DNA of 40,347 nucleotides from Candidatus Methylomirabilota bacterium (GCA_036005065.1 DASYQW010000030.1:1-40347); one strand, 5' to 3'; shown: positions 7,512 through 15,955, numbered from the stretch's first letter. Notes: generated by a model from the letters alone, not told the origin. Made by a program: numbers and translations.

Positions 7512-8774
7512 TTATATCACCGGCGGCCGGCCGCGCCGCATCAGGATCAGGGCGCCGCCGACCAGGACGAGGCCGGCGGTCCCCACGGCCAGGCGGTCCC
7601 CCGCCAGCTGGGCGATACCCCCCAGGACGAGCGGGCCCAGGATCATCCCGGCGTCCATGGCGATGCGATAGAGGGCGAGATGACCGGCGGGCAGCGGCGT
7701 GCCCACCCGGTCGGCGAGGACCAAGGCCGGAATCATCCAGACGGCGAAACCTCCCCCGACGAGGACGAGCCCGATGACGAAGAGCTCCGGCCGGGTGCCG
7801 ACGGCGAGGAGCCCGCCGCCTGCCACCACCGAGGCAGCCCCGGTGAGGAAGACGGGCTCCCGCCGGAAGCGATCGATCACGAGCCCGACCCCGATCAGCC
7901 CCGCGAGCTCGGCGACGTATCCGGCCCCGAGGGCGAGGCCGAGCGCCGGGGCGCTCAGCCCGTAGCGCGCGTGGCCGAGGAGTGGAATCAGCGTCGCGAC
8001 GAGGCCTGTCCACGTCATGGCCAGCGCCAGCCCGGCGGCGTACACGGGGGCCAGCCGGCGCAGCTCCGCGGCCGGTATTCGCAGCACCCCCGCACTCGGG
8101 GCGACGTGGCGGCCCGCCCACGGCTCGACCGACCGCCCGGCCAGGAAGCCCGCCATCACCGCGAGCCCAGCCCCCACGAAGACCACCCGCCAGCCGGCCG
8201 CGTGCGCCAGCTCGGCGGCGAGGACGCTGCCGGCCGCCATGCTCAGGATCGCGACGGCCTCGAAGGCGTTGGTCAGCCGGCCGCGCCACGCCGCCGGGGC
8301 GGCCTCCAGGAACTCGGCGAAGACGGCCAGGAACGCCGCGGAGGCCCCGAGGCCCATGAGGAGTCGCGCGGCCAGGAAGACCCGGAAGGACGGCGCCAGC
8401 CCGCACGCGACCGAGCCCACGATGAGGCCGACCAGTCCGAGGAAGACCGCGGTCCGCGTCCCCCAGCGGGCGCGGGTCCAGCTCGCCGGATAGCTCCCGC
8501 CGAGCCGGCCCACGGCGTAGACGGTGTTGATGAGCCCGGCCTCGACCGTGGAGAGCGCCCACTCCCCGGCGACCAGCGGGAGGAGCGGCGGGAGCATTCC
8601 GACGTTGAACGCCGTCAGGACACCGAGGCCGTACAGGGGGAGCAGCGGCGCGAGAACCGGGGCGAGCCGCCCCTCCGCCGTCCCTTCCGGCCGGTCGAAC
8701 ACTTCCGGCGGGACGACGCGGCCGGCGGGCTCGCCCCAGACGGGATCCGGCCGGGGGTCCTCGGGCTCCGTCAC
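7512..8774 (-). CDS. Major facilitator superfamily transporter
   Basis: 420 aa, about 12 hydrophobic segments, with a 40-residue N-terminal polar extension. The MFS loop 2-3 region reads VGRLGGSYPASWTRARWGTR, a loose match to the GRLADRxGRR motif, and helix 4 carries ARLLMGLGASAAF. The GTG start (8772-8774) overlaps the TGA of the molybdenum hydroxylase large subunit as GTGA, so the two are translationally coupled. That makes uptake or efflux of the hydroxylase substrate or product the simplest role, but the substrate cannot be read from sequence. The TAA stop is 9 bases before lemA. Confidence 0.85.
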   Translation of the reverse strand: MTEPEDPRPDPVWGEPAGRVVPPEVFDRPEGTAEGRLAPVLAPLLPLYGLGVLTAFNVGMLPPLLPLVAGEWALSTVEAGLINTVYAVGRLGGSYPASWTRARWGTRTAVFLGLVGLIVGSVACGLAPSFRVFLAARLLMGLGASAAFLAVFAEFLEAAPAAWRGRLTNAFEAVAILSMAAGSVLAAELAHAAGWRVVFVGAGLAVMAGFLAGRSVEPWAGRHVAPSAGVLRIPAAELRRLAPVYAAGLALAMTWTGLVATLIPLLGHARYGLSAPALGLALGAGYVAELAGLIGVGLVIDRFRREPVFLTGAASVVAGGGLLAVGTRPELFVIGLVLVGGGFAVWMIPALVLADRVGTPLPAGHLALYRIAMDAGMILGPLVLGGIAQLAGDRLAVGTAGLVLVGGALILMRRGRPPVI

Positions 8775-11080
8775 CGGGCGCGGCGGGCCGGCTGCTCCTG
8801 CCCGGCGCGCCACAGCCGCTCCGGCGTGATCGGCAGCCGGGTCACCCGGACGCCGACCGCATCGAAGACCGCGTTGGCAATCGCCGGCGCCGTCGGCACC
8901 AGCGCGGGCTCGCCGATCCCGCGCGCCCCCCACGGGCCCATCCCCTCTCCCGACTCCAGGATGATCGCCGTCACGTCGGGCACGTCGAGCGCGGTCGGGA
9001 TCAGGTAGGTCATCAGGTTCGGCGTGAGGGTGAGGCCGGCCGCCACCCGATCCTCTTCGAGGAGGGCGTAGCCGATGCCCATCGCCACCCCGCCCTCGAC
9101 CTGACCCTCGACCGAGTTCCGGTTGATCACCTTCCCGACGTCGTAGCAGGCGACTACTCGCAGGACCTGGACCTCGCCCGTGTCCTCGTCGACCTCGACC
9201 TCCACCGCCTGGGAGCCGAACGTGAAGTCCGGAAACACCTTGCCCTGGCCGGTCTCGAAGTCCATCACCTGTCCGGCGGGCGCCTGGTAGATGGCGAACG
9301 CCGAGCGTGGGCGATGGGCGCGGGCACAGGCCGCCGCCAGCTCCTTGAACGAGAGCTTCCTCTGGGGGTTCCCCTCCGCGTACGCCAGCCCGTCGGCCAG
9401 CACGATCGTCTCGGGCGGCACGTTGAGCAGCTCCCCCGTCTGCTGAAGGAGCGTGGCCCGGAGCTCGCTGGCCGCCTTGTGGACGGCCGACCCCGACATG
9501 TAGAGCTGCCGGGTGGCGGTCGTGGTGCCGGCCAGCGGCGTGAGCGCCGAGTCTCCGATGTGGATGGTGATCTCGTCCTGCGCGAGACCGAGGATCTCGG
9601 CGGTGATCTGGACGAGGGAGGCCGCCTGGCCGCCGCCGATGTCGGGCACGCCCGTGCGGACGAGCACGGTGCCGTCCATCTGAAGCTCGACCCACGCGCT
9701 CGACCAGTCGTGGAGCCAGACGATCCGCCCGTACGCGGTCAGCGCCGAAGCGACCCCGCGCCCGATCCGCTTCCCCGGCCCCGACGGCGTCCGCGGCGGG
9801 CCGAGGGCGTGCCAGGCGCGCGCGGCCGTCTCCGGGAGGAGCACCGCGGTCTCCAGCTCCTGACCCGACGCGAGACGCTCCCCCTTCCGGAGGTAGTTCC
9901 GCTCGCGGAAGGCCAGCGGGTCGAGCGCCAGCGCCCGGGCGAGCGCGTCCATCTGGCTCTCGTAGGCGAAGGCCGGCTGAGCCGAGCCGAAGCCGCGGAA
10001 GGCCGAGGTCGGCGGGTTGTTGGTGAGGACGGCGACCCCGTCGACCTTGACGTGCGGGATCCGGTAGGGACCGGCCGCGTGGACCATGGCGTAGAGGAGC
10101 GTGAGGGGGGACAGGTAGGCGTAGCCGCCGGCATCCGCGATGAGCTCGACCTGGAGCGCCACCAGGGTGCCGTCCCGCCTGGCGCCATGCGTGTACTTCA
10201 TGACGAATGGATGCCGCTTGGTCGGGGAGAGAATCGACTCCTCGCGGGAGTAGCAGAGTCGAACCGGACGGCGGGTCTTCCAGACCAGGAGCCCGAGGAA
10301 CACCTCGACCGTCACGTCTTCCTTGCCGCCGAAGCCGCCTCCGATGTAGGGCGCGATGATCCGGACCCGGGAATGCGGGAGGCCCAGGACGTTCGCCACG
10401 TCCCGGAAATGCTCGATGACCTGCGTGGCGACCCGGAGCGTGATGACGCCATTCTCGTCGAGCCAGCCCACCCCGGCCTCGGGCTCGATGAAGGCGTGGT
10501 CGATGAAGCCCGTCCGGTAGGTCTCGGCCACGACGACGTCGGCCTCCCGGAAGCCCGCCTCCACGTCGCCCTTCCGGATCTTCCACCGCGAGATGACGTT
10601 GCCCGTCGGCTCGAGCGGCGGCGCATCCGGGCGCAAGGCTTCCTCGGGATCGAAGACGCCCGGCCGGTCCTCGTATTCGACCACGACCAGGCGGGCCGCC
10701 TCCTCGGCGGCTTCCTCGGTCTCGGCGGCCACCAGGGCCACCGCCTCACCCAGGTAGCGGACAGTGTCGCCGGCCAGCACCTGGGTCCGCGCCCGCAAGG
10801 GACCGATGGCCGTCGTCTGACCGGGCACGTCGCTGAACAGCACGTTGTGCGGCACGTCGCGGGCCGTCAGCACGCAGGTGACGCCCGGGAGCGCCTCGGC
10901 CCGGCTCCCGTCGATCTTCAGGATGCGCGCCGACGGGCGGGTGGCGCGCACCACCTTGGCGTGAAGCATCCCGGCCAGCGCGAAGTCGTCGGCATAGCGC
11001 AGGAGGCCGTAGACCTTGTCCCGGGCGTCCGGCCGCGGAGCGCGGTCGCCGACGATGCGGAACCCGGACGTCGTGCTCAT
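8771..11080 (-). CDS. Xanthine dehydrogenase-family molybdopterin-binding subunit
   Basis: 769 aa catalytic subunit of a molybdenum hydroxylase. The N-terminal a/b hammerhead domain (about 20-135) is followed by Mo-cofactor-binding domains. Motifs seen: GGGFGGK (247-253), SAFRGFGSAQ (359-368), GVPDIGGGQAAS, and RGIGEPALVP near the C-terminus, whose Glu724 corresponds to the conserved catalytic glutamate of the family. The CO-dehydrogenase form I active-site motif (VAYRCSFR) is absent, so this is not a CO oxidiser of that type. A purine, aldehyde or N-heterocycle is more likely, but the substrate is unknown. The ATG (11078-11080) has GAGGAG upstream. It follows the 2Fe-2S gene by 43 bases and overlaps the MFS gene. 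Confidence 0.93.
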   Translation of the reverse strand: MSTTSGFRIVGDRAPRPDARDKVYGLLRYADDFALAGMLHAKVVRATRPSARILKIDGSRAEALPGVTCVLTARDVPHNVLFSDVPGQTTAIGPLRARTQVLAGDTVRYLGEAVALVAAETEEAAEEAARLVVVEYEDRPGVFDPEEALRPDAPPLEPTGNVISRWKIRKGDVEAGFREADVVVAETYRTGFIDHAFIEPEAGVGWLDENGVITLRVATQVIEHFRDVANVLGLPHSRVRIIAPYIGGGFGGKEDVTVEVFLGLLVWKTRRPVRLCYSREESILSPTKRHPFVMKYTHGARRDGTLVALQVELIADAGGYAYLSPLTLLYAMVHAAGPYRIPHVKVDGVAVLTNNPPTSAFRGFGSAQPAFAYESQMDALARALALDPLAFRERNYLRKGERLASGQELETAVLLPETAARAWHALGPPRTPSGPGKRIGRGVASALTAYGRIVWLHDWSSAWVELQMDGTVLVRTGVPDIGGGQAASLVQITAEILGLAQDEITIHIGDSALTPLAGTTTATRQLYMSGSAVHKAASELRATLLQQTGELLNVPPETIVLADGLAYAEGNPQRKLSFKELAAACARAHRPRSAFAIYQAPAGQVMDFETGQGKVFPDFTFGSQAVEVEVDEDTGEVQVLRVVACYDVGKVINRNSVEGQVEGGVAMGIGYALLEEDRVAAGLTLTPNLMTYLIPTALDVPDVTAIILESGEGMGPWGARGIGEPALVPTAPAIANAVFDAVGVRVTRLPITPERLWRAGQEQPARRAR

Positions 11081-11123
11081 CGCTCCTCGCCGAGCCGCCG
11101 GCGTGTCGCGCTGGCCGGAACAC

Positions 11124-11600
11124 TCACTCCGTCGCGCCCACCAGCCGCCGGGCCGCAGCCTCGGCGGCATCCACGATCTTCTGGTACCCCGTGCAGCGGC
11201 ACAGGTTGCCGCCGATCGCCTCGCGGATCTCGCCGCGCGTCGCGCGCGGGTGCTCCTGGAGAAAGGCGTAGAGCGAGACGAGCATCCCCGGGATGCAGAT
11301 GCCGCACTGGGCGGCGCCGAGCTCGACGAAGGTGGCCTGAAGCGGATGCGGCGCCTCCGGACCACCGAGCCCGCGCACGGTCAGCACCGACTTGCCCTCG
11401 GCCTGGACCGCGAGAGCCAGGCAGGAGTTGATGGCCCGGCCGTCCAGCACCACCGCGCAGGCCCCGCAGTCGCCGCGCTCGCACCCGGACTTCACCTCGG
11501 TCGCGGCCAGGCGCTGACGGAGCACCCAGAGCAGGGTCTCGTGGGGCTCCACGGTGACCCGCGCCCGCGCGCCGTTCAGCGTGAACTCGATGGGGCGCAT
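11124..11600 (-). CDS. 2Fe-2S subunit of the molybdenum hydroxylase
   Basis: 158 aa, the usual length for CoxS/XdhC-type small subunits. The plant-type ferredoxin cluster motif SGCERGDCGACAVVLDG, with a fourth Cys at SCLAL, lies in the N-terminal half. The second cluster is bound by AQCGICIPGM and NLCRCTGYQKI in the C-terminal helical domain. It transfers electrons from the Mo site to the FAD subunit. The ATG at 11598-11600 overlaps the TGA of the FAD subunit by one base (TGATG), so translation is coupled. Gene order FAD, 2Fe-2S, Mo is standard for the family. Confidence 0.95.
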   Translation of the reverse strand: MRPIEFTLNGARARVTVEPHETLLWVLRQRLAATEVKSGCERGDCGACAVVLDGRAINSCLALAVQAEGKSVLTVRGLGGPEAPHPLQATFVELGAAQCGICIPGMLVSLYAFLQEHPRATRGEIREAIGGNLCRCTGYQKIVDAAEAAARRLVGATE

Positions 11601-12460
11601 CAGGCCGCCGGTTCGCGAGCCCGGCCGAGGCCGCGCGCCACCAGGGCCCGGACCATGCCGCGGCGGTAGTCGTGGCTGCCCCGGACGTCGGTGATGGGCC
11701 GAGCGGCGGCGGCCGCCAGCTCCGCCGCGCGGGCGATCCGGTCGAGGGCGAGGGGCTGGCCCACCAGCACCGCTTCGGCGTCGGGCACCCGGAACGGCCG
11801 TGGCGCGACCGCGCCGAGCGCGATCGCCGCCGCCGCGCAGCGCCCCTCCGCGTCGAGGGCGACCCGGGTTGCGACGCTCACCACCGCGATGGCGCCACCG
11901 CGCTTCAGCCCGAGCTTGTAGAAGGACTGGTGGCCGCCCGCCACCGGCGTCACGACCGCCCGGACCAGCTCCCCCGTCTGGAGCGCGGTGCGACGGGGGC
12001 CCAGCAGGAATTCCGCGAGGGCGAGGACCCGCTCGCCCCCGGGGCCCGCCAGGACGACCCGGGCGTCGAGGACCAGCAGGGGGACCGCGAGGTCGGCGCC
12101 CGGGCTCGCGTTGGCCAGGTTGCCGCCGAGCGTCGCCTTGTTGCGGGTGAGGAAGTCGGCGAAGTCGTGGGCGGCCTGGCGGAGAGCGGGCAGCCGCTCG
12201 GCCACCAGCGGAGAGGCGAGGAGCTCGCCCACGGTCACGCCACCGCCGAGGCGGAGCCCGTCCTCGCCGCTCGCGACGCCGCGGAGCTCGGGAAGCTCGG
12301 AGACGTCCACGAGCATCCGCGGCATCTGGCGTCGTTCCCGCAGGTCCACCAGCAGGTCGGTCCCGCCGGCCAGCGGGCGCGCCTCGGGGTTTCCCCCGAG
12401 GAGCGTGATCGCCTGGCCGAGCGAGGCCGCCCGGTGGTACTCGAAGCGCGGCAACAGCAT
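11600..12460 (-). CDS. FAD-binding subunit of the molybdenum hydroxylase
   Basis: 286 aa. The FAD-binding motif AGGTDLLVDLRE lies near residue 30 and the second FAD-contact motif TLGGNLANASPGADL near 105. The CO-dehydrogenase flavoprotein C-terminal domain occupies the last 100 residues. The ATG at 12458-12460 (MLLPRFEYHR) matches family N-termini. It is the first gene of the five- or six-gene minus-strand run down to 5645. There is no Shine-Dalgarno: the start is preceded by GACTGAC and, 7 bases away, by an 11-bp hairpin whose 5' arm holds the only GGAGG. No promoter was recognised in the 67 bases upstream. Confidence 0.93.
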   Translation of the reverse strand: MLLPRFEYHRAASLGQAITLLGGNPEARPLAGGTDLLVDLRERRQMPRMLVDVSELPELRGVASGEDGLRLGGGVTVGELLASPLVAERLPALRQAAHDFADFLTRNKATLGGNLANASPGADLAVPLLVLDARVVLAGPGGERVLALAEFLLGPRRTALQTGELVRAVVTPVAGGHQSFYKLGLKRGGAIAVVSVATRVALDAEGRCAAAAIALGAVAPRPFRVPDAEAVLVGQPLALDRIARAAELAAAAARPITDVRGSHDYRRGMVRALVARGLGRAREPAA

Positions 12461-12467
12461 GTCAGTC

Positions 12468-12494
12468 GGAGGGGGGCCTCGACGGCCCCCCTCC
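12468..12494 (+). repeat. Intergenic repeat head hairpin (partial copy)
   Basis: Perfect 11-bp stem: GGAGGGGGGCC (12468-12478), loop TCGAC, GGCCCCCCTCC (12484-12494). This is the head module of the dispersed family. Downstream, CAGACCTTCGCTCGGGAGCAC (12507-12527) looks like a decayed body; arm and tail are missing. It lies between the stop of the repeat protein gene (12528) and the FAD-subunit start (12460), 7 bases from the start codon. It may terminate the upstream transcript and affect initiation of the downstream gene. Confidence 0.7.
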
Positions 12495-12527
12495 GGGACC
12501 TCTGCCCAGACCTTCGCTCGGGAGCAC

Positions 12528-14834
12528 TCAGGGGACGGTGCTGGCGGCGACGAAGACCCCGCCGGTGAAGCGCGAATCGTAGGGGAAGAAGCTCCGGATC
12601 GGCGTCCCCGTCGGACCGTCGAACACCCGCACGTGCGGGCCGCCCCCGGGCCCGGCGCCGGTGATGACGTCGGCCTTGTTGTCGCCGTTGATGAACCCGG
12701 CCGCCACCCGGACGCCGCCGCGGAAGCGCGGATCGTAGGCGAAGAATCCCCGGATTTCCACGCCGGTGCCACCGTCGAAGACTCGCACGTGCGGCCCGCC
12801 GCCGGCCCCGGCGCCCGTGATGATGTCCGCCTTGCCGTCGCCGTTCACGTCGCCGGTCGCGACGAAGACCCCGCCGTTGAAGCGGGGATCGTAGGCGAAG
12901 AACGAGCGGAGCGAGGTCCCACTGACCCCGTCGAAGACCCGCACCTGCGGGGAGCCCGTGGCCGCGCCCGTGACGATGTCGGCTACGCCGTCGCCGTTCA
13001 CATCACCGGCCGCTACCGTGACGCCGCCCGTGAACGTCGTGTCGTAGGCGAAGAAGTTTCGGATCATCGCACCGCTCACCCCGTCGAAGGCGCGGACCTG
13101 CGGGCCCCCGCCCTGACCCGGCCCGGTGACGATGTCGGCCACCCCATCGCCGCTGACGTCGCCCGCCGCCACGAACACTCCACCGGTGAAGCCCTCGGCG
13201 TAGGCCAAGAAATTGCGGATCAGCGCGCTCGTGCGGCCATCGTAGATCCGAACCTCGGGGGTGCCGCCCGGGCCGGCTCCGGTGATGAGGTCCGGGACAC
13301 CATCGCTGTTCAGGTCGGCGGCGGCCACGGTCACCCCGCCCCGGAAGGTCGTGGCGAAGGCAAAGAAGCTCAGATCGCCGGCGCCGGACTCGGCGTGGAA
13401 GCTGCGCACGTGCGGCCCGCCGCCCCGCCCGGCGCCCGTGACGAGGATGTTGTCCACCTGGACCGTCCACAGCTCGATCCCGCTGGTGCCGTCGTTGGCC
13501 TGGAAGACCAGCGTGCCCTGCAGGTTCGTCAGCTCCAGCGGGTTCGAGCTGCCGGACCCGGGGTTGATGTCCGTGACCAGCGCCGTGCCGGCCGTGGTGC
13601 CGGTGCTCCGCCAGAGCTCCCGGCCGCTCTCGTTGGTCGCGGCGAAGTAGAGGACGCCGTCCACGTTCGTGAGGCCGCCCGGCGACGAGCTGCTGGCCCC
13701 GGGGCCGATGTTCCGCACCAGCACCGTCCCGGTATCCGTCCCGTTGCTCTTCCAGAGCTCGTCCCCGTTCGTCGGCTCGGTCGCCCCGAAGAAGAGCGTC
13801 CCGTTCACGTTGACGAGGTCGTGGGGGCTCGAGCTGGCCGCGCCCGGGTTGATGTTCTTCACCAGCGTGGTCCCGGTGTCCGTCCCGTTGCTCTTCCAGA
13901 GCTCATCCCCGTTCGTCGGCTCGGTCGCCCCGAAGAAGAGCGTCCCGTTCACGTCGACGAGGTCGTGGGGGCTCGAGCTGGCCGCGCCGGGGTTGATGTT
14001 CTTCACGATCGTGGTCCCGGTCTCCGACCCGTTGCTCTTCCAGAGCTCGCGGCCATTCACGCTCTCGTCGGCCGTGAAGAAGAGCGTCCCGTTGACGTTG
14101 ACCAGGTTGTCAGGACTGGAGCTCCCGGCTCCGACCACGATGTCCTTCACGACGGCCGTGCCGCCGTCCGACCCGTCGCTCTTCCAGAGCTCGGTCCCGG
14201 TACTCGGGTTGAAGGCCGTGAAGAACAGCGTGCCGTTGACGTTCGTCAGGTGATCGGGGGACGAGTTGCCGCCCAGATTGATGTGCTTGACGATGACCGT
14301 TCCGGTCTCCGTTCCGTCGCTCTTCCAGAGCTCGACGCCGCTCGTCCCGTCGTCGGCGGCGAAGAAGAGCACGCCGTTGACGTTGGTCAGGTTGTGCGGG
14401 CTCGAGCTGGCCGCCCCCGCCTGGATGTTCTTCACCAGGACGGTCCCGGCCTCGGTGCCGTTGCTCTTCCAGAGCTCGAGACCGTTGACCCCGTCGGTGG
14501 CCGCGAAGAACAGGGTGCCGTTGACGTTGGTGAGCTCCTGCGGCACCGAGCTGCCCGGACCGGGGTTGATGTCCCTCACCCGCACGGTTCCCGCCGCCGA
14601 TCCGTCGCTCTTCCAGAGCTCGATGCCCGTCGAGCCGTCGTTGGCCGCGAAGAAGGCCGTGCCCCCGACGGCCGTGATGTCGGTGGGAACAGAGTTGGGC
14701 AGGCCGGGGTTGATGTCTTTGACGAGCACGGCCCGGGGCGGGAGCGCCGCCAGGCCGATCCCCGGCAGGCCGAACTGGGCGACCAGCAGCACCACCAGGA
14801 CCACCGCTTCGAATCGGGTCGGTCGGGACAGCAT
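12528..14834 (-). CDS. Secreted repeat protein with ELWxxxGT and FG-GAP/VCBS-like repeats
   Basis: 768 aa. A signal peptide or TM segment (AVVLVVLLVAQFGLPGIGLAA) is followed by eight units of about 47 residues with ELWKSxGT, then a degenerate ninth ELW. Next come about five units of 52 residues containing calcium-type loops such as DVNGDGVAD plus GGGPHVRVFDG and FFAYDxxF. Both repeat types form beta-propeller blades, so this is probably a large extracellular or surface protein. There is no sortase, autotransporter or type IX sorting tail; it ends GGVFVAASTVP. The ATG start (14832-14834) has a good GGGAGGAGA upstream. It follows the MoaD-like gene by 43 bases. Function unknown. Confidence 0.85.
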   Translation of the reverse strand: MLSRPTRFEAVVLVVLLVAQFGLPGIGLAALPPRAVLVKDINPGLPNSVPTDITAVGGTAFFAANDGSTGIELWKSDGSAAGTVRVRDINPGPGSSVPQELTNVNGTLFFAATDGVNGLELWKSNGTEAGTVLVKNIQAGAASSSPHNLTNVNGVLFFAADDGTSGVELWKSDGTETGTVIVKHINLGGNSSPDHLTNVNGTLFFTAFNPSTGTELWKSDGSDGGTAVVKDIVVGAGSSSPDNLVNVNGTLFFTADESVNGRELWKSNGSETGTTIVKNINPGAASSSPHDLVDVNGTLFFGATEPTNGDELWKSNGTDTGTTLVKNINPGAASSSPHDLVNVNGTLFFGATEPTNGDELWKSNGTDTGTVLVRNIGPGASSSSPGGLTNVDGVLYFAATNESGRELWRSTGTTAGTALVTDINPGSGSSNPLELTNLQGTLVFQANDGTSGIELWTVQVDNILVTGAGRGGGPHVRSFHAESGAGDLSFFAFATTFRGGVTVAAADLNSDGVPDLITGAGPGGTPEVRIYDGRTSALIRNFLAYAEGFTGGVFVAAGDVSGDGVADIVTGPGQGGGPQVRAFDGVSGAMIRNFFAYDTTFTGGVTVAAGDVNGDGVADIVTGAATGSPQVRVFDGVSGTSLRSFFAYDPRFNGGVFVATGDVNGDGKADIITGAGAGGGPHVRVFDGGTGVEIRGFFAYDPRFRGGVRVAAGFINGDNKADVITGAGPGGGPHVRVFDGPTGTPIRSFFPYDSRFTGGVFVAASTVP
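13747..14034. repeat. Near-identical 144-bp tandem duplication inside the repeat protein gene
   Basis: Two adjacent 144-base units (13747-13890 and 13891-14034) each encode one 48-residue ELWKSNGTDTGT... blade. By eye they differ at only about 8 positions, far less than the other blades, which points to recent duplication or gene conversion. A third, more diverged unit follows in phase from 14035. Confidence 0.8.
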
Positions 14835-14877
14835 GTTGGATTCTCCTCCCTGTGTCAGCGCACGTCTTGGGGGGCGG

Positions 14878-15189
14878 TCACCTGGCGCCAGCGTCGCGGC
14901 GAGCAGGAGCGCCCCTGGTGCGAGGCTGTCCGGCGGTCCCCGACCGACCACCCGCCGTACTCGCCCCGCCCTGAATGGCGGGGATCAGCGTAACCTCATC
15001 CCCCTCCCGAAGTACCGTGCCGTCCGCGGCCGACTGTCCGTTGACGGCCGTGTGCAGCTCGAGTTCCGAGACTCCGAGCCGCTGCATCGCGTCGAAGACC
15101 GTGGCGCCGCCAGGCAGCTCGAGCGTGATGGTGTCGCGCCCATCCGCGGCGCGCGCCAGGCCGAAGACGTACTTGACGGTGACCATCAT
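14878..15189 (-). CDS. MoaD/ThiS-family ubiquitin-like sulfur carrier with C-terminal tail
   Basis: 103 aa. Residues 1-75 are a beta-grasp domain of MoaD type (VKYVFGLARAADG, then LREGDEVTLIPAIQGG). In working sulfur carriers the Gly-Gly is the last residue, because its carboxylate is adenylated and thiolated. Here GG is at 74-75 and a Gly/Arg-rich tail of 28 residues follows to the TGA at 14878. The tail must be removed, the protein must act otherwise, or the stop after GG has been lost. A MoaD role would fit the molybdenum hydroxylase nearby. Tandem ATGs at 15187-15189 and 15184-15186; weak ribosome site. No E1-like or JAMM protease gene is in the window. Confidence 0.78.
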   Translation of the reverse strand: MMVTVKYVFGLARAADGRDTITLELPGGATVFDAMQRLGVSELELHTAVNGQSAADGTVLREGDEVTLIPAIQGGASTAGGRSGTAGQPRTRGAPARRDAGAR

Positions 15190-15286
15190 GCTAGCACTTC
15201 GGCCAGCCCGGTCCCTCGGATAATGCGGTGATCCGGCTATGGCGGTCCGACCTCATCGGGGGCTTCTCCCTTCCCATCTCAGGTGG

Positions 15287-15793
15287 TCAGCGCCCACCGC
15301 CCCGGCGGGGCCGCCGGCGGGGAGCGCGCCTCCGGCCGTTCGACCGCCGGCGCGCCCCGCGTGCCAGCCGCTCGCGGGTCGGCCGCCGGCGCCCAGCTCC
15401 GATCATGGCGACGGCTCGGATCTCGATGAGGAACTCGGGCCGCGCCAGCTCCCGCACGCCGATCAGCGACATCGCCGGCAGGGGGTCGGCGAAATACTCC
15501 TGGGCCACCCGACCCATCGGCTCCATCATGCCGACGTCCGTCACGTAGGCCGTCATCTCGACGATGTCCCCGAGGTCACCGCCGGCCTGCCGCAGCAGGG
15601 TGCGCATGTTCTCGATGGCCTGGCGGGTCTGGGCAGCCGGGTCTCCGACGCCGACCAGCTTCCGGTTGGGGCCCTGGCGGTCATAGGCCACCTGGCCGGC
15701 CAGGAAGACCAGGCGGGCCGGCCCGTCGACGACGGTGCCGTGGGAGAACGGCCACGGGTGCGGCGCCTGCTTCGTCAACGCCGTCCGCTTCAT
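15287..15793 (-). CDS. RidA (YjgF/YER057c/UK114) family protein with Arg-rich tail
   Basis: 168 aa. RidA proteins are trimeric enamine/imine deaminases or related hydrolases. Seen: GTVVDGPARLVFLAGQVAYD, a central helix TRQAIENMRTLLRQAG, and GVRELARPEFLIEIRAVAM, which holds the conserved Arg and Glu of the active-site region. The family normally ends about here (near 130 aa). This protein continues with about 35 residues, nearly half of them Arg. The ATG (15791-15793) has AGGAGGGG directly upstream; an upstream in-frame Met adds 10 residues but lacks a site. It lies after the SDR gene, separated by repeat copy 3. Confidence 0.88.
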   Translation of the reverse strand: MKRTALTKQAPHPWPFSHGTVVDGPARLVFLAGQVAYDRQGPNRKLVGVGDPAAQTRQAIENMRTLLRQAGGDLGDIVEMTAYVTDVGMMEPMGRVAQEYFADPLPAMSLIGVRELARPEFLIEIRAVAMIGAGRRRPTRERLARGARRRSNGRRRAPRRRPRRGGGR

Positions 15794-15829
15794 CCGCCCC
15801 TCCTGCGCCCGGCCCCCTCCCATGCTCCA

Positions 15830-15951
15830 GGAGCCTGTCGGACTAATGAGAACTGGAGGCCGGAATTCTTGGCTGCGACAGCTTCCGAGCGGCGGCTTGG
15901 CCGCCGCAACCGACGGGGGGGCATCGGGGGGGTCTTCCGAGACCCCCCCGA
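15830..15951 (-). repeat. Intergenic modular repeat, copy 3 (head at SDR stop)
   Basis: Complete copy on the minus strand. The perfect 12-bp head (15924-15935 with 15940-15951, loop CGGA in the gene sense) starts 4 bases after the SDR stop. The 8-bp arm is 15889-15896 with 15900-15907. CTCGGAAGCTG follows, then less conserved sequence and the tail TTAGTCCGACAGGCTCC ending at 15830. It occupies nearly all of the space between the SDR and RidA genes, and the head would make a strong though T-poor terminator for the long hyu operon. Confidence 0.8.
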
Positions 15952-15955
15952 GGAT

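Noticed and set aside
8771-11080. Reading the large subunit as CO dehydrogenase CoxL
   Set aside because: The form I active-site motif VAYRCSFR is absent; SAFRGFG points to the wider xanthine-dehydrogenase-type family.
11600-12772. N-terminal extension of the FAD subunit through the hairpin into the next gene
   Set aside because: The extension is low-complexity Ser/Pro/Arg, read from the repeat protein gene in another frame. ATG at 12460 matches the family start.
13640-14700. Periodic repeats that might suggest a CRISPR array
   Set aside because: The period is 141-144 bases, in frame with protein blades, and there are no short direct repeats with unique spacers.
11988-14993. Very long plus-strand open frame (about 1000 codons) opposite the repeat protein gene
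   Set aside because: It is antisense to a gene with clear ELW and FG-GAP repeats, signal peptide and ribosome site. Long antisense frames are expected in very GC-rich DNA.
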